Shown here: positions 18,945-27,111 of the stretch, piece by piece | How the letters are laid out: every line of letters begins with the position of its first letter | Position numbering within the stretch: the first letter of the stretch is position 1 | NCBI GenBank assembly: GCA_003225175.1 | Contig: QIBA01000046.1 | Coordinates: 1-64,000, forward strand | DNA from: Acidobacteriota bacterium | GTDB taxonomy: Bacteria > Acidobacteriota > Terriglobia > Terriglobales > Acidobacteriaceae | Length of the DNA: 64,000 bases | Direction: 5' to 3' | Translations under genes and position numbers: made by a program | The notes under the pieces: generated by a model | The model's input: only the letters and a program-made list of their open reading frames with translations | Told to the model about the DNA's origin: nothing | The model's database searches: none

Positions 18945-21659
18945 ATGGCCTACTGTCCTCATTGTGGAAGCGGCATTCTCGAACCGGCGCGGTTCTGCGG
19001 TTCATGTGGTGCTCCCCAGTCTTCAGGAGCTGAAGTGCAGGTCACGCTCGATCGAAGTCCTTCCTCACCTGTTCCTGTCGCGCTGCCACCTTCCTCTTCG
19101 AGCCGTGGTTCTGCGTCACTACGTGCCGAAAGCGGACGCATTCTTCCGGGCACTTTGCTAGCAGATCGATATCGCATCGTGGCTCTTATTGGCCGCGGTG
19201 GCATGGGCGAGGTCTATCGCGCAGAAGACCTCAAGCTCGATCAGGACGTCGCGCTGAAGTTCCTGCCGGAAAAGCTGGTGCAGGATGGCGCTGCGCTGGC
19301 GCGCTTCCACCGCGAAGTGCGAATCGCGCGCGAGATCTCACATCCCAACGTGTGCCGCGTCTTCGACATTGGCGAGGCGAACGGCGTGCCGTTCATCAGC
19401 ATGGAGTATGTCGACGGGGAAGATCTCTCTTCGCTACTGCGCCGTATCGGCCGCCTGCCGGAAGACAAAGCCATCGACATCTCGCGCCAGCTCTGCGCTG
19501 GGCTGGCTGTCGCCCACGACCACCGCGTGCTGCATCGCGACCTGAAACCCTCGAATGTAATGCTCGACGATCGCGGCAAAGTCCGCATCATGGACTTTGG
19601 CCTCGCTGGCCTAGCAACCGACATTCAGGGTGCGGAGATCAGTTCGGGAACTCCGGCCTACATGGCTCCCGAACAGCTTAGCGGAAAAGAAGTGACGGTT
19701 CAGAGCGATATCTATTCGCTCGGCCTAGTCCTCTATGAACTCTTCACCGGCAAACGAGCCTTTGAAGCGACAAATCTGAATGATCTGCTGCGATTGCGCG
19801 AGCACAGCTCCGTGACAAGTCCAACGCGAGTCGTTCACCACCTGGATCCTCTGGTGGAGCGCGTGATCCTGCGGTGTTTGGAGGCGGATGCGCAAAAGCG
19901 TCCCAAAACGGCGCTTCAGATCGCCGCAGCGCTGCCTGGGGGCGATCCGCTGGCCGCTGCGCTCGCTGCCGGAGAAACTCCCTCGCCGCAAATGGTCGCA
20001 GCTGCTGGTGGCGAGCAGGCTTTGTCGCCACGAGTCGCGTGGTCCCTGCTCGCGGCGGCGTTAGTGGTTTTCCTCGCGATCCTTTGGGTAGCTCGTTATT
20101 CCACCGATCTGGCGCTGTACCCAATCGAGAAAAGTCCAGACGTTCTCGAAGATCGCGCGCGGGATATCGCCGCGAAGGCCGGATACGCACAAGTAGGTGA
20201 TCGCGCCTGGTGGTTTAGCCGCAACTATGACTATCTGCTTTATCGCAATGCGATGAAGATGTCGTCTCCTCATGGCCAGCCCATCACTGGCTCGAATCCT
20301 GGCGCTCTCGCGTTCAATTATCGTCACAGCCCTGACCTACTTTCTCCATCGAGACCGAGCGGTCTTGTGCAATCGCAGGATCCTCCGTACGAGACCTCAG
20401 GCATGGTGTTGGTATCTCTGGATTCGGTGGGGCGACTCCACACATTCCGTGCCGTTCCCCCGCAGGATCAATCCCAACCTACAGCTCCCGAACCCAATTG
20501 GCAGGAAATGTTCGAGCAGGCAGGTCTGGACATAAGTCACTTTAAGCCGGCCACGCCCAAGTGGCTTCCCATTGAGCCATTCGATTTGCAGCGGGATTGG
20601 GAGGGTACGTATGAAGGCGATCGCACTCCAATTCACGTCACTGCCGCTGCGTATCGCGGCAAGCCGGTTTATTTCCATTTGATCCCTCCCTGGACCACGG
20701 CGCCGGACTGGATGCCGGAAAAGAAAATCAGTCGCACGGGGACGATTGCTCTGTTCACGATCATCGCAGGCGGAGCAACGCTGGTGTTGTTTGCGGTGGT
20801 CTTCGCACGCAGGAACGTTCGCCTTGGACGGGGAGACCGCAAAGGGGCTTTTCGGTTGGCGGCATTTTTTGCCGTGGTGAATGCGCTCGCCAGAGTTCTG
20901 CTCGTGCATCACGTGGCCGATGTGAACGCAGAATTCAATCTTGTGATTGTGCCCGTGGCGATCGCCTTGATGGGTGGAGCGGTGATTTGGATTTACTACA
21001 TTGCTCTTGAACCCTATGTTCGGCGTCGCTGGCCGGAGCACCTGATCTCCTGGACGCGGCTGCTCGGCGGCAACTACCGCGATCCTATGGTGGGGCGCGA
21101 CCTGCTGGTCGGCGCGCTCATCGGATCGGGTCTCGCCCTGGTGGAGCATCTAATCAATGCCTTGCCTGCCTGGTTCAACCTTGCCGGACAGACGCCGATC
21201 AATAGTGACAGTCCCGCTTTGGGAAGCACGGCAAACTTCCTTTCCATGTTGCTGAATTCTGCGATTGGCGGACTCTTTGCCGGTCTGACGATGCTGTTCC
21301 TGTTTTTCCTGGTTCGTTCCGCCATACGGCATTACTGGGCAGCAATCGTTGTGCTCGGCACTTTAATCACGCTGATCAATCTGGGGCGCGAAAACGTAAT
21401 CGCTGAGAGCATCGGCGCTGTGCTGATTGCAACGCTGGTTCTAACCGCCCTGCTGCGCTTCGGACTGCTCGCCTTGGTGGTCGCCTATGGTATTCAAAAT
21501 TTCCTGCAGGTTTTTCCAGTGGCTCTAGATTCTTCGCGTTGGTACTTTGCGCGTGGATTTGTGCCGGTCATGATCGCTCTGGCGGTGGCGCTTTATAGCT
21601 TCCGAATCTCGCTCGGTCGTCGACCGGTGTTCGGGTTCCTCTCGGCAGAAGACCAGTAG
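18945..21659 (+). CDS. Membrane serine/threonine protein kinase with N-terminal zinc ribbon
   Basis: This encodes 904 residues. An N-terminal zinc ribbon has two CxxC pairs (CPHCGSGILEPARFCGSCG). The Hanks-type kinase domain spans about 73-345: Gly loop IGRGGMGEVYRA, ATP-binding Lys in VALKFLPEKL, catalytic loop HRDLKPSNVML, DFG in IMDFGLAG and activation segment GTPAYMAPEQL. A membrane span is near 365-385 (AWSLLAAALVVFLAILWVARY). An extracytoplasmic region of about 210 residues follows, then a cluster of six or more spans from residue 600 to the end. The hydrophobic C-terminal half is unusual for a kinase and may be a sensor or transporter-like module. Targets unknown. Confidence 0.88.
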   Translation: MAYCPHCGSGILEPARFCGSCGAPQSSGAEVQVTLDRSPSSPVPVALPPSSSSRGSASLRAESGRILPGTLLADRYRIVALIGRGGMGEVYRAEDLKLDQDVALKFLPEKLVQDGAALARFHREVRIAREISHPNVCRVFDIGEANGVPFISMEYVDGEDLSSLLRRIGRLPEDKAIDISRQLCAGLAVAHDHRVLHRDLKPSNVMLDDRGKVRIMDFGLAGLATDIQGAEISSGTPAYMAPEQLSGKEVTVQSDIYSLGLVLYELFTGKRAFEATNLNDLLRLREHSSVTSPTRVVHHLDPLVERVILRCLEADAQKRPKTALQIAAALPGGDPLAAALAAGETPSPQMVAAAGGEQALSPRVAWSLLAAALVVFLAILWVARYSTDLALYPIEKSPDVLEDRARDIAAKAGYAQVGDRAWWFSRNYDYLLYRNAMKMSSPHGQPITGSNPGALAFNYRHSPDLLSPSRPSGLVQSQDPPYETSGMVLVSLDSVGRLHTFRAVPPQDQSQPTAPEPNWQEMFEQAGLDISHFKPATPKWLPIEPFDLQRDWEGTYEGDRTPIHVTAAAYRGKPVYFHLIPPWTTAPDWMPEKKISRTGTIALFTIIAGGATLVLFAVVFARRNVRLGRGDRKGAFRLAAFFAVVNALARVLLVHHVADVNAEFNLVIVPVAIALMGGAVIWIYYIALEPYVRRRWPEHLISWTRLLGGNYRDPMVGRDLLVGALIGSGLALVEHLINALPAWFNLAGQTPINSDSPALGSTANFLSMLLNSAIGGLFAGLTMLFLFFLVRSAIRHYWAAIVVLGTLITLINLGRENVIAESIGAVLIATLVLTALLRFGLLALVVAYGIQNFLQVFPVALDSSRWYFARGFVPVMIALAVALYSFRISLGRRPVFGFLSAEDQ

Positions 21660-21900
21660 CGGATCACCAGCAGTCCAGGAAACCAGAGCGAACTCGGGCA
21701 AGAAGGCCACAGAAAACGCCGTCACAGCCTTCGCGACGTTTCGTGTTCGTTCCTTCGGCAAAAACGGGAGATACCAACAGCTCTCCTTATGCGACGAGCA
21801 ACACATCTCGGTAATCTCCACCACTCCAGCAACCATCTAAATCCTCAACCAGGAGAACCAAAACGCGGCACCCGGCCGTGTTTTCTGGAGGAGGCCCCAA
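21660..21900. other. Spacer with strong ribosome binding site
   Basis: No gene is seen in this 241-bp spacer between the kinase and the triple-repeat protein. ggaggagg about seven bases before the ATG at 21901 is a near-perfect Shine-Dalgarno, suggesting high translation of that secreted protein. A small GC hairpin (cggcacccggccg) precedes it. Confidence 0.5.
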
Positions 21901-22638
21901 ATGAAACATCTGCTTGCTTTATGTGCTCTGCTGCTCTGTCTAGGCAGCGCTGCTGTCGCGCGGCCAGTCGCGCCGGATCCTTATGTGCCGCAACAAAACT
22001 GGCACGCGATGCTTTCCGCCGATGACCAACGCGACTTCGATAATTACTACGGGAAATGGATGGAAGCGACGCGCAAAAACGACCGCGACGCTATGTCGGA
22101 GAACACCCGCAAGATGCAGGACATCATGACTCGCAACAACATTCCTGCAGATGTGTCGTTTGATCAGGTTGCATCTGCCTCAGCGTATCCAAATCCAGCC
22201 TACTCGGCTTCGGTCCCAGCGCAGCGACTCTCAGCCGACGATCAGAAGGATTTCGACAAGTATTACGCGAAATGGACAGAGGCAACGCGCAAGAACCATC
22301 AAGAGGACATTTCGGAAAATGCGCGCAAGATGCAGGACATCATGGCGCGGTACAACATTCCCGCCAGCGTACCCTTCGCGCAGGTTGCGAGCGGCGGCAC
22401 TCAAGCCGCATACCCGAACACCGCGTATGTGCCGGCCTACAGCCAGGGACAACGACTCTCTTCTGACGATCAAAAGGAATTCGATAAGGCGTACAAGAAA
22501 TGGCTGGAATCCCGCCACAAAAAGCACACCGAGGACATGGCGGAGAGTGAGCGCAAGATGCGAGACATCATGGCGCGCTACAACATCCCAGCGAATGTTT
22601 CGTTCGACCAGATCGCATCGCCGGGGATTTATCGCTGA
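21901..22638 (+). CDS. Secreted protein with three copies of a 52-residue helical repeat
   Basis: This encodes 245 residues with signal peptide MKHLLALCALLLCLGSAAVA. The mature protein is three imperfect repeats separated by Ala/Pro/Tyr-rich linkers. Each repeat runs DDQ-(R/K)-(D/E)-F-D-x-x-Y-x-K-W-x-E, a charged helix ending R-K-M-(Q/R)-D-I-M, then YNIPA-x-V-x-F-x-Q-(V/I)-A-S. Repeat starts are at about residues 41, 111 and 188. The repeats are 60-75% identical by eye, so the duplication is either recent or conserved. No cysteines in the mature part. Family not recognised; function unknown. Confidence 0.8.
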   Translation: MKHLLALCALLLCLGSAAVARPVAPDPYVPQQNWHAMLSADDQRDFDNYYGKWMEATRKNDRDAMSENTRKMQDIMTRNNIPADVSFDQVASASAYPNPAYSASVPAQRLSADDQKDFDKYYAKWTEATRKNHQEDISENARKMQDIMARYNIPASVPFAQVASGGTQAAYPNTAYVPAYSQGQRLSSDDQKEFDKAYKKWLESRHKKHTEDMAESERKMRDIMARYNIPANVSFDQIASPGIYR

Positions 22639-22666
22639 TTCAGATTAGTTCCGAATTGGTATGAGA

Positions 22667-22690
22667 GGAGCACGGTGGAAGCCGTGCTCC
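22667..22690. other. Perfect 9-bp hairpin after the triple-repeat gene
   Basis: ggagcacgg and ccgtgctcc are separated by tggaag, 29 bases after the stop codon at 22638. No T-run follows, so it may be a Rho-type or 3'-protecting structure, or a dispersed repeat. Confidence 0.5.
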
Positions 22691-22801
22691 GACTAAATCC
22701 CGGCCACTCTGGATCCAGGCATGAAGTTCTGCGCAACGCTTCCGGCTTTTAGGCTGTCCGCAATTGAGCGCCTACGGCGCTGAGAAGATGTGATGCTCTG
22801 C

Positions 22802-23110
22802 TTACTCGGCGGTAGCAGCGGCGAGGCGGTTGGGCAAGAAGCCGATTGCGCTCAGCGCTTGCGTTGAAGTTGACACCAAAGTGGCTCCCTCGGGAAATTC
22901 TCCGCTTTCAAAAAGCGCGCGCTCGACGCAGGCAACATTGCCGGCGTGACGCTCGCATACAAACATCTGCAACCGGGACTTATCGGAGAATTGGAATTCG
23001 ATGCGATGACTGCGCCGGGCCGAACAGGGTTGCGGCGGGGTGACCAGATTCATCTCACAAATGCTTGAAAAAATGTTTGCCAAGGTTCGCACTCTCTCTG
23101 ATGTAGACAC
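22802..23110 (-). CDS. Small hypothetical protein, uncertain
   Basis: This is an open frame of up to 102 residues; an internal ATG (MNLVTPPQPCSARRSHR, about 83 residues) is an equally good start. It is mixed polar with HRIEFQFSDKSRLQMFVCERH, ending GFLPNRLAAATAE. Codon use looks plausible and no alternative frame is better. No family recognised and no clear ribosome binding site, so it could be spurious. Confidence 0.4.
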   Translation of the reverse strand: MSTSERVRTLANIFSSICEMNLVTPPQPCSARRSHRIEFQFSDKSRLQMFVCERHAGNVACVERALFESGEFPEGATLVSTSTQALSAIGFLPNRLAAATAE

Positions 23111-23369
23111 TAATAAATCGATTTAGTCGCGCAAAACTTAATTGAATTTTAATTGCCGTGTCAAGGGGAGTTTGCGAGGAAAACTCGGAAAACGAGATCC
23201 AGCAAAGCTCATTCCTGAACAACTCCGGCAAATCATCGCACGGCTCGTGCCGGTATGAACCGGAGTTTCGGAGAATAAAAACGCCTAAGTGGTTGGACTT
23301 CCGTGTGTCTGGTGTTGCGCTCGATCGCGCACGAAGCGCGGTTAGATGGGAGCAAAGCTCCTCACAAAA
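23111..23369. other. AT-richer spacer, nothing recognised
   Basis: This runs between the small hypothetical gene and the end of the cupin gene. An AT-rich patch at about 23108-23156 (aaatcgatttag, ttgaattttaattg) could hold a promoter. Partial inverted short motifs (accggag/ctccgg) are seen. An overlapping + frame from 23158 has unnatural composition and is not called. Confidence 0.4.
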
Positions 23370-23645
23370 TTACCGTTCTCCGATTAGATATCTGCAGCCC
23401 TGTGCTCCCATGCGGGCGCAATGCTCTGCTCCGGCCGGAACATCGCACCGTTCTCCCGTTTTGTAAGTTCGCATGGCGCCATCCATCATGAGAGTCATCT
23501 CGCCGTCGAGAACGATATGCGCTGTTTCGGTCGGATGAGTATGTTCGGGATAGTACGCGCTAGGCCCGTCCTGCCAGACATAAACGCGCCGAAATCCTTC
23601 TGAGCGAAGGGTTTCGCGTAAGGCGTCCTCATTCACAGCTGCCAT
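23370..23645 (-). CDS. Small cupin-domain protein
   Basis: This encodes 91 residues covering a single conserved beta-barrel cupin: YYPEHTHPTETAHIVLDGEMTLMMDG (first motif, H-x-H and E), then TYKTGERCDVPAGAEHCARMGAQGCRYL (second motif with the last His). Metal-binding residues H34, H36 and H67 are present. It is probably a metal-binding or sensing small cupin; substrate unknown. It is divergent from the DUF255 gene. Confidence 0.82.
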   Translation of the reverse strand: MAAVNEDALRETLRSEGFRRVYVWQDGPSAYYPEHTHPTETAHIVLDGEMTLMMDGAMRTYKTGERCDVPAGAEHCARMGAQGCRYLIGER

Positions 23646-23774
23646 AGGAAATCCTCAGCCTGACCGAGTTACGTAATTGGAAGTTGTGGACTATGATTCT
23701 ACCCGCTCATCATCCCAAGTTCGTTGGCGTTTGGCCGCCGCATTCCTGGTCCATCAGTATCGAGTGAGGTTCGT

Positions 23775-25631
23775 ATGCTTCGTCATGCCTTCCGCACACT
23801 TTTGACCTTCGCATTGGCTCTCGGTGTCTGCACTTTTTCTGCGTCACAAATGAGGGCCCCAAAGGCCGCGATGAAGAGCGCCGACAAAATGCAATGGGTT
23901 TCATGGTCAGACGATGTCTTCAAACAGGCGAAGGCGGAAAACCGCTTCGTGCTGCTCGATCTTGAGGCAGTGTGGTGCCACTGGTGCCACGTTATGGACG
24001 AGAACACATACAAGGATCCCGACGTAATCCGGCTGCTGCGGGAGCGCTATATCACCGTGAAAGTCGATCAGGATTCACGTCCTGATCTCTCGAACCGATA
24101 CGAGGACTACGGCTGGCCGGCAACGGTTGTGTTCAACGGCAATGGCCAGGAGATCGTAAAGCGCCAAGGATATCTGGCTCCGGATGAAATGGCTGGACTG
24201 CTGCAGGCGATCATCGACGATCCTACTCCGGGACCATCGGTGAAGCCCGAGCCGAAGATTAACTTCGCCGAGAATCCGTTGCTCACGGCGGAAGCCCGCG
24301 ATGGCATCAAGCGCGATTACGCAGTGCAGTACGACTCGAAACAAGGTGGCTGGGGATTCAGTGACAAGTTTCTCGACGCCGACTCTGCCGAATACGCTCT
24401 ACTGCTTGCTCGCTCAGGCGACAAAGATGCCGAGGAAAAGGTAAAGACCACGTTGCGTCTGCAGCAGAAGCATCTGATCGATCCCATATGGGGCGGCGTT
24501 TATCAGTATTCCGCTGAACAGGACTGGGTTCATCCTCACTTCGAGAAGATCGCGCTGATCCAGGCGAACGATCTGCGGATCTATGCGCTTGCGTACGCAC
24601 AATATCGCGATTCCGAATATCTCCAGGCTGCGAAAGATATACACCGATATCTGACGGGGTTCATGATGAGCCCGGAAGGCGCGTTTTATGTGAGCCAGGA
24701 CGCAGACCTGGTTGAAGGCCATCACGGCGCGCATTATTTCGCGCTCAACGATGCAGGACGCAGAAAGCAAGGCATTCCGCGTATCGATAAGCATCTCTAC
24801 GCTCGCGAGAATGGATGGATCATCGCTGCGCTCACAGCGCTTTATGGCGCAACGGCCGACAAGACCTACTTAGATGACGCGACACGCGCCGCAAACTGGG
24901 TGATTTCAAATCGGTCTTTGTCCGGCGGTGGATTTTCACATGATGCGAAAGACATTACCGGCCCTTTCCTCGGCGACAGTCTTTCAATGGCGCGCGCTTT
25001 CGAGGGCCTCTACACGCTTACAGGCGATCGGCAGTGGCTGAAGCGAAGTGTGGAGACGATGGATTTCATATCCAAGAACTTCCTATCAACAGGTGTGCCC
25101 GGGTATCTGACTTCAAAAGTCGGGACGGATCTGGCCTACAAGCCGCGGCCGCAGCGCGATGAAAACATCCTGATCGTTCGCACTGCAAATCTTCTCCATC
25201 ACTACACCGGCGATCCGGCATACGAAAAGATGGCGGCGCAAGCGATGCGCTACATTGGCACGCCGGAGATCGCGCGGGCATTTCCAGCCGCTGGTGCGCT
25301 GCTTGCCGACTACGAGTTCACGCATCTACCGCTTCATTTGACGGTGGTTGGGCACAAGGACGACCCTGCCGCGCAATCGCTGTTTTTCGCGAGTCTACGC
25401 ATGCCCTCCGGCTACAAGCGCATTGAATGGTGGGACGAACGCGAAGGACCATTGCCGCATGCGGATGTCGAATATCCGCCACTGGACAAATCTGCTGCTT
25501 TTGTCTGTTCCGAAAAGAGCTGCTCGAAACCAATCTTCGCGGCGGATGAGATCAAATCAAGAGCCGAGGAGCTGTTGGCGAAAAACGCGGTTTCCGAAGT
25601 AGTGACACGGCATCCTGCGTCTCCACGATGA
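23775..25631 (+). CDS. DUF255 thioredoxin-like protein, exported
   Basis: This encodes 618 residues from the ATG at 23775, which places the signal peptide first (MLRHAFRTLLTFALALGVCTFSAS). The N-terminal domain is the thioredoxin-like DUF255 with the redox motif WCHWCHVMD and DGWPATV-like YGWPATVVFNG. The C-terminal part is an alpha/alpha barrel resembling YyaL/SPATA20 (QGGWGFSDKFLDADSAEYALLLARSG, DADLVEGHHGAHYFAL). It probably acts on periplasmic thiols or folding; the barrel's substrate is unknown. Its stop is followed after 135 bases by a cytochrome c gene in the same direction. Confidence 0.87.
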   Translation: MLRHAFRTLLTFALALGVCTFSASQMRAPKAAMKSADKMQWVSWSDDVFKQAKAENRFVLLDLEAVWCHWCHVMDENTYKDPDVIRLLRERYITVKVDQDSRPDLSNRYEDYGWPATVVFNGNGQEIVKRQGYLAPDEMAGLLQAIIDDPTPGPSVKPEPKINFAENPLLTAEARDGIKRDYAVQYDSKQGGWGFSDKFLDADSAEYALLLARSGDKDAEEKVKTTLRLQQKHLIDPIWGGVYQYSAEQDWVHPHFEKIALIQANDLRIYALAYAQYRDSEYLQAAKDIHRYLTGFMMSPEGAFYVSQDADLVEGHHGAHYFALNDAGRRKQGIPRIDKHLYARENGWIIAALTALYGATADKTYLDDATRAANWVISNRSLSGGGFSHDAKDITGPFLGDSLSMARAFEGLYTLTGDRQWLKRSVETMDFISKNFLSTGVPGYLTSKVGTDLAYKPRPQRDENILIVRTANLLHHYTGDPAYEKMAAQAMRYIGTPEIARAFPAAGALLADYEFTHLPLHLTVVGHKDDPAAQSLFFASLRMPSGYKRIEWWDEREGPLPHADVEYPPLDKSAAFVCSEKSCSKPIFAADEIKSRAEELLAKNAVSEVVTRHPASPR

Positions 25632-25675
25632 GGCCGACGCAAACCTGCATTGCGGGATTGCTTTGGCGAATGGCG

Positions 25676-25703
25676 GAGGTGCAGCATGCTGCGTCTCAAC
25701 CTC
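25676..25703. repeat. Dispersed palindromic repeat, copy A (gcagcatgctgc)
   Basis: The core gcagcatgctgc at 25681-25692 is a perfect 12-bp palindrome followed by gtctcaac. Copies with the same right flank (gtctctac) lie at 33388-33415 and 38854-38878. All three lie outside or at the edges of genes. Copy A sits before the cytochrome gene's probable start. Confidence 0.7.
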
Positions 25704-25765
25704 GCCCAGGAGCTACCCTCATTACAATGGTTGCATCCTACGTTGCTGTTGCGAGGAGAGACGCC

Positions 25766-26323
25766 GTGATTAAAAAATCAGTTGTGATGTTGACCATTGC
25801 TGCCGTGTGCATGCTTTGCGCGTGTAAAGTCTCTCGGCCCGGCTCGGTCGAATCCGGCGTCATGAAAGAAGTTAAAAAGAACATCACGGTCGGCGGCAAG
25901 GACGACCAGAACCCTGTGCCTGACAATCAAGCCTCCGTCAACGAAGGCAAGGAGCACTTTGGACATCATTGCCAGATCTGCCACGGCCTCGATGGGCAGA
26001 ACACTGGAGTTCCTTTCGCCGGCCAAATGTCACCTCCCGTCGCGGATTTGAAGTCAGCAGATATCCAGGCTTACACGGATGGACAGCTGCACTGGATTCT
26101 GATCAACGGCATAAATCCTTCGGGAATGCCGGCATGGAAGGGGATCCTCGAAGACGACGAGATGTGGAAAGTCGTGCGCTACATCCGGCACTTGCCTGAA
26201 AAGGGAAGTCTCGGTGTTCCTGCGGTCTTCAAGGAAGAGGAAGAAGAGCACAAGCAGATGGAATCTGCTGGAAGTCCGGAGCACCATCACCCTGCCACGA
26301 CAAACCCAAAGAGCAGGCACTGA
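25766..26323 (+). CDS. Lipoprotein c-type cytochrome
   Basis: This encodes 185 residues from a GTG at 25766, preceded by gaggagag. The start is chosen because it gives a lipoprotein signal (MIKKSVVMLTIAAVCMLCAC, lipobox LCAC). An ATG at 25628 overlapping the previous stop would add 46 residues. The single heme site is CQICH in FGHHCQICHGLDG, with the likely axial Met in GINPSGMPAWKGIL. The C-terminal His-rich tail (EHHHPATTNPKSRH) is notable. It probably carries electrons at the outer face of the inner or outer membrane. The next genes are the bufferin cluster. Confidence 0.83.
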   Translation: MIKKSVVMLTIAAVCMLCACKVSRPGSVESGVMKEVKKNITVGGKDDQNPVPDNQASVNEGKEHFGHHCQICHGLDGQNTGVPFAGQMSPPVADLKSADIQAYTDGQLHWILINGINPSGMPAWKGILEDDEMWKVVRYIRHLPEKGSLGVPAVFKEEEEEHKQMESAGSPEHHHPATTNPKSRH

Positions 26324-26750
26324 TCCCACTCATCGAAAAGCCGGGGACGAATTGACGCAGAGTCTGCGCCGCGTTCTTCCTCCGCAATCTGGCTGTCTTA
26401 GCTGATGCGTACATTGATCGGCTTGGCTTTGACTGTCCTTAGAGGTAGGTCAAATACCTATTGCCCGGCATTGGGCTGCCGGGTAAAATTGCCCCCCCAT
26501 CGCGGAAAGTGCAATTGTGGTGTATTTCCTGCCTGCAATTTTTATTGGCGCAGGACAGTACATCTCTGTGCTCACTCCGCAGCGCAGTTTTGATCTCTAG
26601 TTGCGATCACCGCTTGTCACATCGGTCGCGGCAGGGAATCACAATTGGGGTAATGCACACGGCGCAGGCTCGAGAGTCGAACCTCGACGGCGCGAGGCTG
26701 GTCTTTTGGCGGTAACAACCGAATTAGAAACAACACCATAGGAGATACAA
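26324..26750. promoter_or_regulatory. 427-bp leader/promoter region of the buf cluster
   Basis: No gene is seen. It holds a GC hairpin (cccggc/gccggg, loop attgggct) at about 26463-26482, and a strong ribosome binding site (aggaga, 26740-26745) six bases before the bufA ATG. A 5-bp dyad (gtcga/tcgac) is near 26680. The length is long for a simple promoter, so extra control of bufA is plausible. No metal-sensor site is recognised. Confidence 0.5.
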
Positions 26751-27041
26751 ATGACGAAGTCAGTGAAGTTGGCAATCGCGAGTGCGGCTCTGGCGGGTCT
26801 GGTCACCGGGACAAGCGCTAGTCTGTTTGCGCAGGATGCAGGCAGCAGCACCACAACCGACAAATCAACCAAGAAAGCCAGCAAGCACACGAAAGACAAA
26901 CATGCTTGTAAAGGCCAAAACTCCTGTAAGGGCAAGGGTGGCTGCAAGAGTGGCGACAACGGCTGCAAGGCCCAGAACTCCTGCAAGGGCAAGGGCGGCT
27001 GCCGCACCGATGGCAAGCCGATGGAGCAGGCACCGCAGTAG
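26751..27041 (+). CDS. bufA: Bufferin/HvfA-like RiPP metallophore precursor
   Basis: This encodes 96 residues. The signal peptide (1-28, MTKSVKLAIASAALAGLVTG...LFAQ) is followed by a Ser/Thr/Lys linker and a Cys-rich tail. Cysteines lie at 53, 59, 65, 72, 78 and 84. The tail is two copies of the unit CK(G/A)QNSCKGKGGC joined by six residues. Gly/Lys/Cys-rich exported peptides beside MNIO and DUF2063 genes are known as bufferins or HvfA-like peptides. Their cysteines are modified by the MNIO enzyme so the peptide can bind copper or other metal in the periplasm. Modification here is inferred from context. An intrinsic-terminator-like hairpin follows. Confidence 0.85.
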   Translation: MTKSVKLAIASAALAGLVTGTSASLFAQDAGSSTTTDKSTKKASKHTKDKHACKGQNSCKGKGGCKSGDNGCKAQNSCKGKGGCRTDGKPMEQAPQ

Positions 27042-27056
27042 TTCGGTATCCTGTTG

Positions 27057-27086
27057 GGGCTGGGTCTAGATCGACTCAGCCCTTTT
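27057..27086 (+). terminator. Hairpin with T-run between bufA and bufB
   Basis: gggctgggtc and gactcagccc form a 10-bp stem (one G-T pair) with loop tagatc, then tttt. It starts 16 bases after the bufA stop and ends 26 bases before bufB. It is probably a partial terminator giving more precursor than enzyme mRNA. The short T-run (four) suggests readthrough. Confidence 0.7.
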
Positions 27087-27111
27087 GCACTTATGAGGTT
27101 CAGACTTCCTA

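Noticed and set aside
23158-23466. 102-codon + frame before the DUF255 gene
   Set aside because: Composition is unnatural and it runs antisense into the cupin gene, which has clear motifs.
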